From assembly GCA_002502625.1 (NCBI GenBank), contig DAPV01000087.1, forward strand, positions 1 to 6,243: 6,243 nucleotides of DNA, in the 5' to 3' direction. The notes below the pieces were generated by a model. It saw only the letters and a program-made list of their open reading frames with translations, searched no databases and was not told the origin of the DNA. The translations under genes and the position numbers were made by a program. This DNA is from Euryarchaeota archaeon UBA125. Lineage in GTDB: Archaea; Thermoplasmatota; Poseidoniia; Poseidoniales; Thalassarchaeaceae. Within the stretch, counting starts at the first letter, position 1, and each line of letters opens with the position of its first letter. This document shows, piece after piece, positions 6,101-6,243 of this stretch.

Positions 6101-6243
6101 TGCAGTAGTTACATGACTTGCATCGTCATATCTATCGCTTCCTAGTCCATTAATCCAGGATTGATCTGAAACATTGTCGTTTGTTACTTGTCCGGAAACT
6201 TGAGAAATAGAGGCCAATGGAAACAATAGAAAAATTAGTGAGA
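3185..6243 (-). CDS. Beta-propeller plus TSP3-repeat membrane-anchored surface protein, 5' end missing
   Basis: The frame stays open to the right edge. The TTG at 6226 could serve as a start, but the codons before it read SLIFL in frame and extend a hydrophobic signal-peptide core, so the true start lies just outside the window. Numbering from that TTG (1013 residues): 1-12 end of signal peptide; about 29-485 seven SBBP-like propeller blades; 487-521 a canonical TSP3 unit; about 522-874 Asp-rich Cys units; 875-923 a Ser/Asn/Glu-rich linker; 925-945 a transmembrane helix; 946-1013 a basic then Pro-rich tail. Known of such modules: propellers bind ligands or partners, and TSP3 repeats bind calcium and act as stalks. 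Inferred: an exported protein with its propeller head held away from the cell by the repeat stalk, with a cytosolic tail. The ligand is unknown; an enzymatic propeller cannot be excluded, but no catalytic motif was recognised. Confidence 0.92.
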   Translation of the reverse strand, partial: SLIFLLFPLASISQVSGQVTNDNVSDQSWINGLGSDRYDDASHVTTASDGSIYVVGSYCEGGQDDCNFRIESMDNSHSSLQGSDSCNEIFITKYSANGNHLWSQSISNERNCGSGQQVANDIDITPSDGLVITGYYRYELVFGDGTEIDSLQSSEDENRWRGYVAQVDSDGEWEWAHQFGREGNDDSYANGVGVDPSNGDVYVVGVWEGTSNDWFQVDDEQKFRGHCGNYMESSFIVRFENDGTHRWSKEIEGYRAQGELYCDNNYRNELNDVEVDSSSNIYLLGIHRSNSDQGCIELDSTRICSQQTGSSWNIFGIKIDDRAYVEWGEIWGGDNNEYGHELEIGPNGEIVLRGYRDGGAFLFGDYPTTSGRREFVAQFNSTGDEQWIRDLAMCCYSHDKNEGGLSVGPEGKIYVVMKEEIETVSADGMRSISWDSDPKDDDGTDLRVNGIHVDENGTMYQVGSIDGTLNLFNQLTLHGGNHDAWISKYYPDTDGDGIPDKDDNCNENENIDQSDYDNDGIGDLCDEDNDNDSIVDQYDDCPEGEIGWTSTKSTDFDNDGCKDSSEDDNDDNDRVTDFNDRCDPETNTNDHLYLESGFSDWEIGWDGDDYDNDGCRDGYLEEQDSDNDGVIDSDDQCKMGTLDWLSNFIPGIGEVTDHDGDGCKDRSDEDFDRDNDGLNDYPVLESVDACPMGQVGMISSKETDYDGDGCLDSNLNGEDRDDDNDAVDSVADLCPKGSLGWISTEVTDHDRDGCRDIDEDSDKDNDGIQNSDDFCPTGVIFNSNSMTDHDGDGCRDSLEDMDDDGDGILDGDDFCPLGETGWTSGKVLDSDGDGCKDESEGIDSDRDGVSDTSDSCPNQDVDRETMTDEDGDGCWQSIDGNGTNDQTPDDSAPTLNQNSTIGIEENDENNDEQTESNQAGVGSITLSNELLIIVAILVTILIALVLVSMLRLNRGNKRKNVWVDPTNLLFDDPPPPPVVSSPIQTDSNLPPPPSSNESQQQVNMYNQAGYQDWDPKNP
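3188..3391 (-). other. Basic and Pro-rich cytosolic tail of the propeller protein
   Basis: After the basic cluster (RLNRGNKRK) the tail has FDDPPPPPVVSSP, then NLPPPPSSNES, a Gln/Asn stretch and the end GYQDWDPKNP. Two poly-Pro runs in a flexible acidic/polar context are typical ligands for aromatic-rich adaptor domains. No enzyme domain is present in these 68 residues. Confidence 0.8.
3392..3454 (-). other. C-terminal transmembrane helix of the propeller protein
   Basis: Residues 925-945 (LLIIVAILVTILIALVLVSML) are uncharged and strongly hydrophobic. They are followed immediately by RLNRGNKRK, a basic stop-transfer cluster that places the tail in the cytosol and the propeller and stalk outside. 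Confidence 0.93.
3605..4768 (-). repeat. TSP3 unit plus eight Cys-containing Asp-rich units
   Basis: The array opens with one classical TSP3 unit (residues 487-521: DTDGDGIPDKDDNC ... NIDQSDYDNDGIGDLCD). Eight longer units of about 40-55 residues follow, of the form D-x-C-P-x-G-x-x-G-W-x-S...T-D-x-D-G-D-G-C-x-D...D-x-D-x-D-G-(V/I)-x-D. Units 2 to 4 carry insertions. The last unit is degenerate and runs into a Gly/Asn/Thr-rich linker. The repeated GDGC and DNDG codons show on the + strand as recurrent ccatctccatc, which generates long but meaningless open frames there. The fold should be a calcium-loaded, disulfide-braced stalk. Confidence 0.88.
4769..6166 (-). other. Seven-blade SBBP-like beta-propeller domain
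   Basis: Seven copies of a G-x-(I/V)-Y-(V/L)-x-G core strand occur at residues 45-51, 124-129, 194-200, 275-280, 343-349, 406-411 and 452-458, spaced roughly 45-80 residues. Several are preceded by a D/N-x-(V/I)-x-V-D/G-P step (such as GVGVDPSNGDVYVVG). Between them are F-I/V-x-K/R/Q-(Y/F/V)-x-x-x-G...W strands (FITKYSANGNHLW, FIVRFENDGTHRW, FVAQFNSTGDEQW). This is the signature of SBBP-type (beta-propeller) repeats. Ten Cys lie in this region (C54, C61, C81, C107, C222, C257, C290, C299, C389, C390), compatible with loop disulfides in an exported protein. Confidence 0.75.
6191..6243 (-). other. Sec signal peptide, N-terminal part cut by the window edge
   Basis: The in-frame codons read SLIFLLFPLASISQVSG followed by QVTND. 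The hydrophobic core then polar turn is typical of a cleavable signal peptide. Cleavage is plausible around SQVSG or just after it, but the exact site cannot be fixed by eye. The initiator and basic n-region are outside the window. Confidence 0.8.

Overview
The window holds three protein genes packed almost end to end. It probably comes from an uncultured planktonic archaeon, most likely of the Marine Group II (Candidatus Poseidoniia) type. That assignment is an inference from three things: an archaeal-type serine hydroxymethyltransferase; two large Asp-rich, thrombospondin type 3 (TSP3)-like membrane-anchored surface proteins of a style I associate with that group; and a 40-base gene gap without a clear Shine-Dalgarno sequence. 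The base composition leans AT. No RNA gene, insertion sequence, CRISPR array or integration site was seen.

Region 1 (2-1894, + strand) is the C-terminal part of a secreted calcium-binding repeat protein, cut by the left window edge. It has a Cys-free array of 22/27-residue units organised as a 228-base super-repeat, then ten 33-residue units with two Cys each, a transmembrane helix and a cytoplasmic tail ending in a Trp-rich mini-motif. Region 2 (1935-3188, + strand) is a complete 417-residue glyA. Region 3 (3185-6243, - strand) is a large surface protein cut by the right edge inside its signal peptide. It consists of a signal peptide, a seven-blade SBBP-like beta-propeller, a canonical TSP3 unit, eight Cys-containing Asp-rich units, a low-complexity linker, a transmembrane helix and a Pro-rich tail.

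Gene 1 and glyA run in the same direction with a 40-base gap. glyA and gene 3 converge and overlap by four bases at their stop codons. The two flanking proteins share a plan (exported, Ca-binding stalk, single C-terminal helix, short cytosolic tail) and are probably displayed on the cell surface. glyA is a central one-carbon enzyme with no evident functional link to them. The most interesting points are the super-repeat, the Trp-rich tail in one surface protein facing a poly-Pro tail in the other, the propeller-on-a-stalk architecture and the overlapping convergent stops. No recognised defence, mobile or biosynthetic system is visible.
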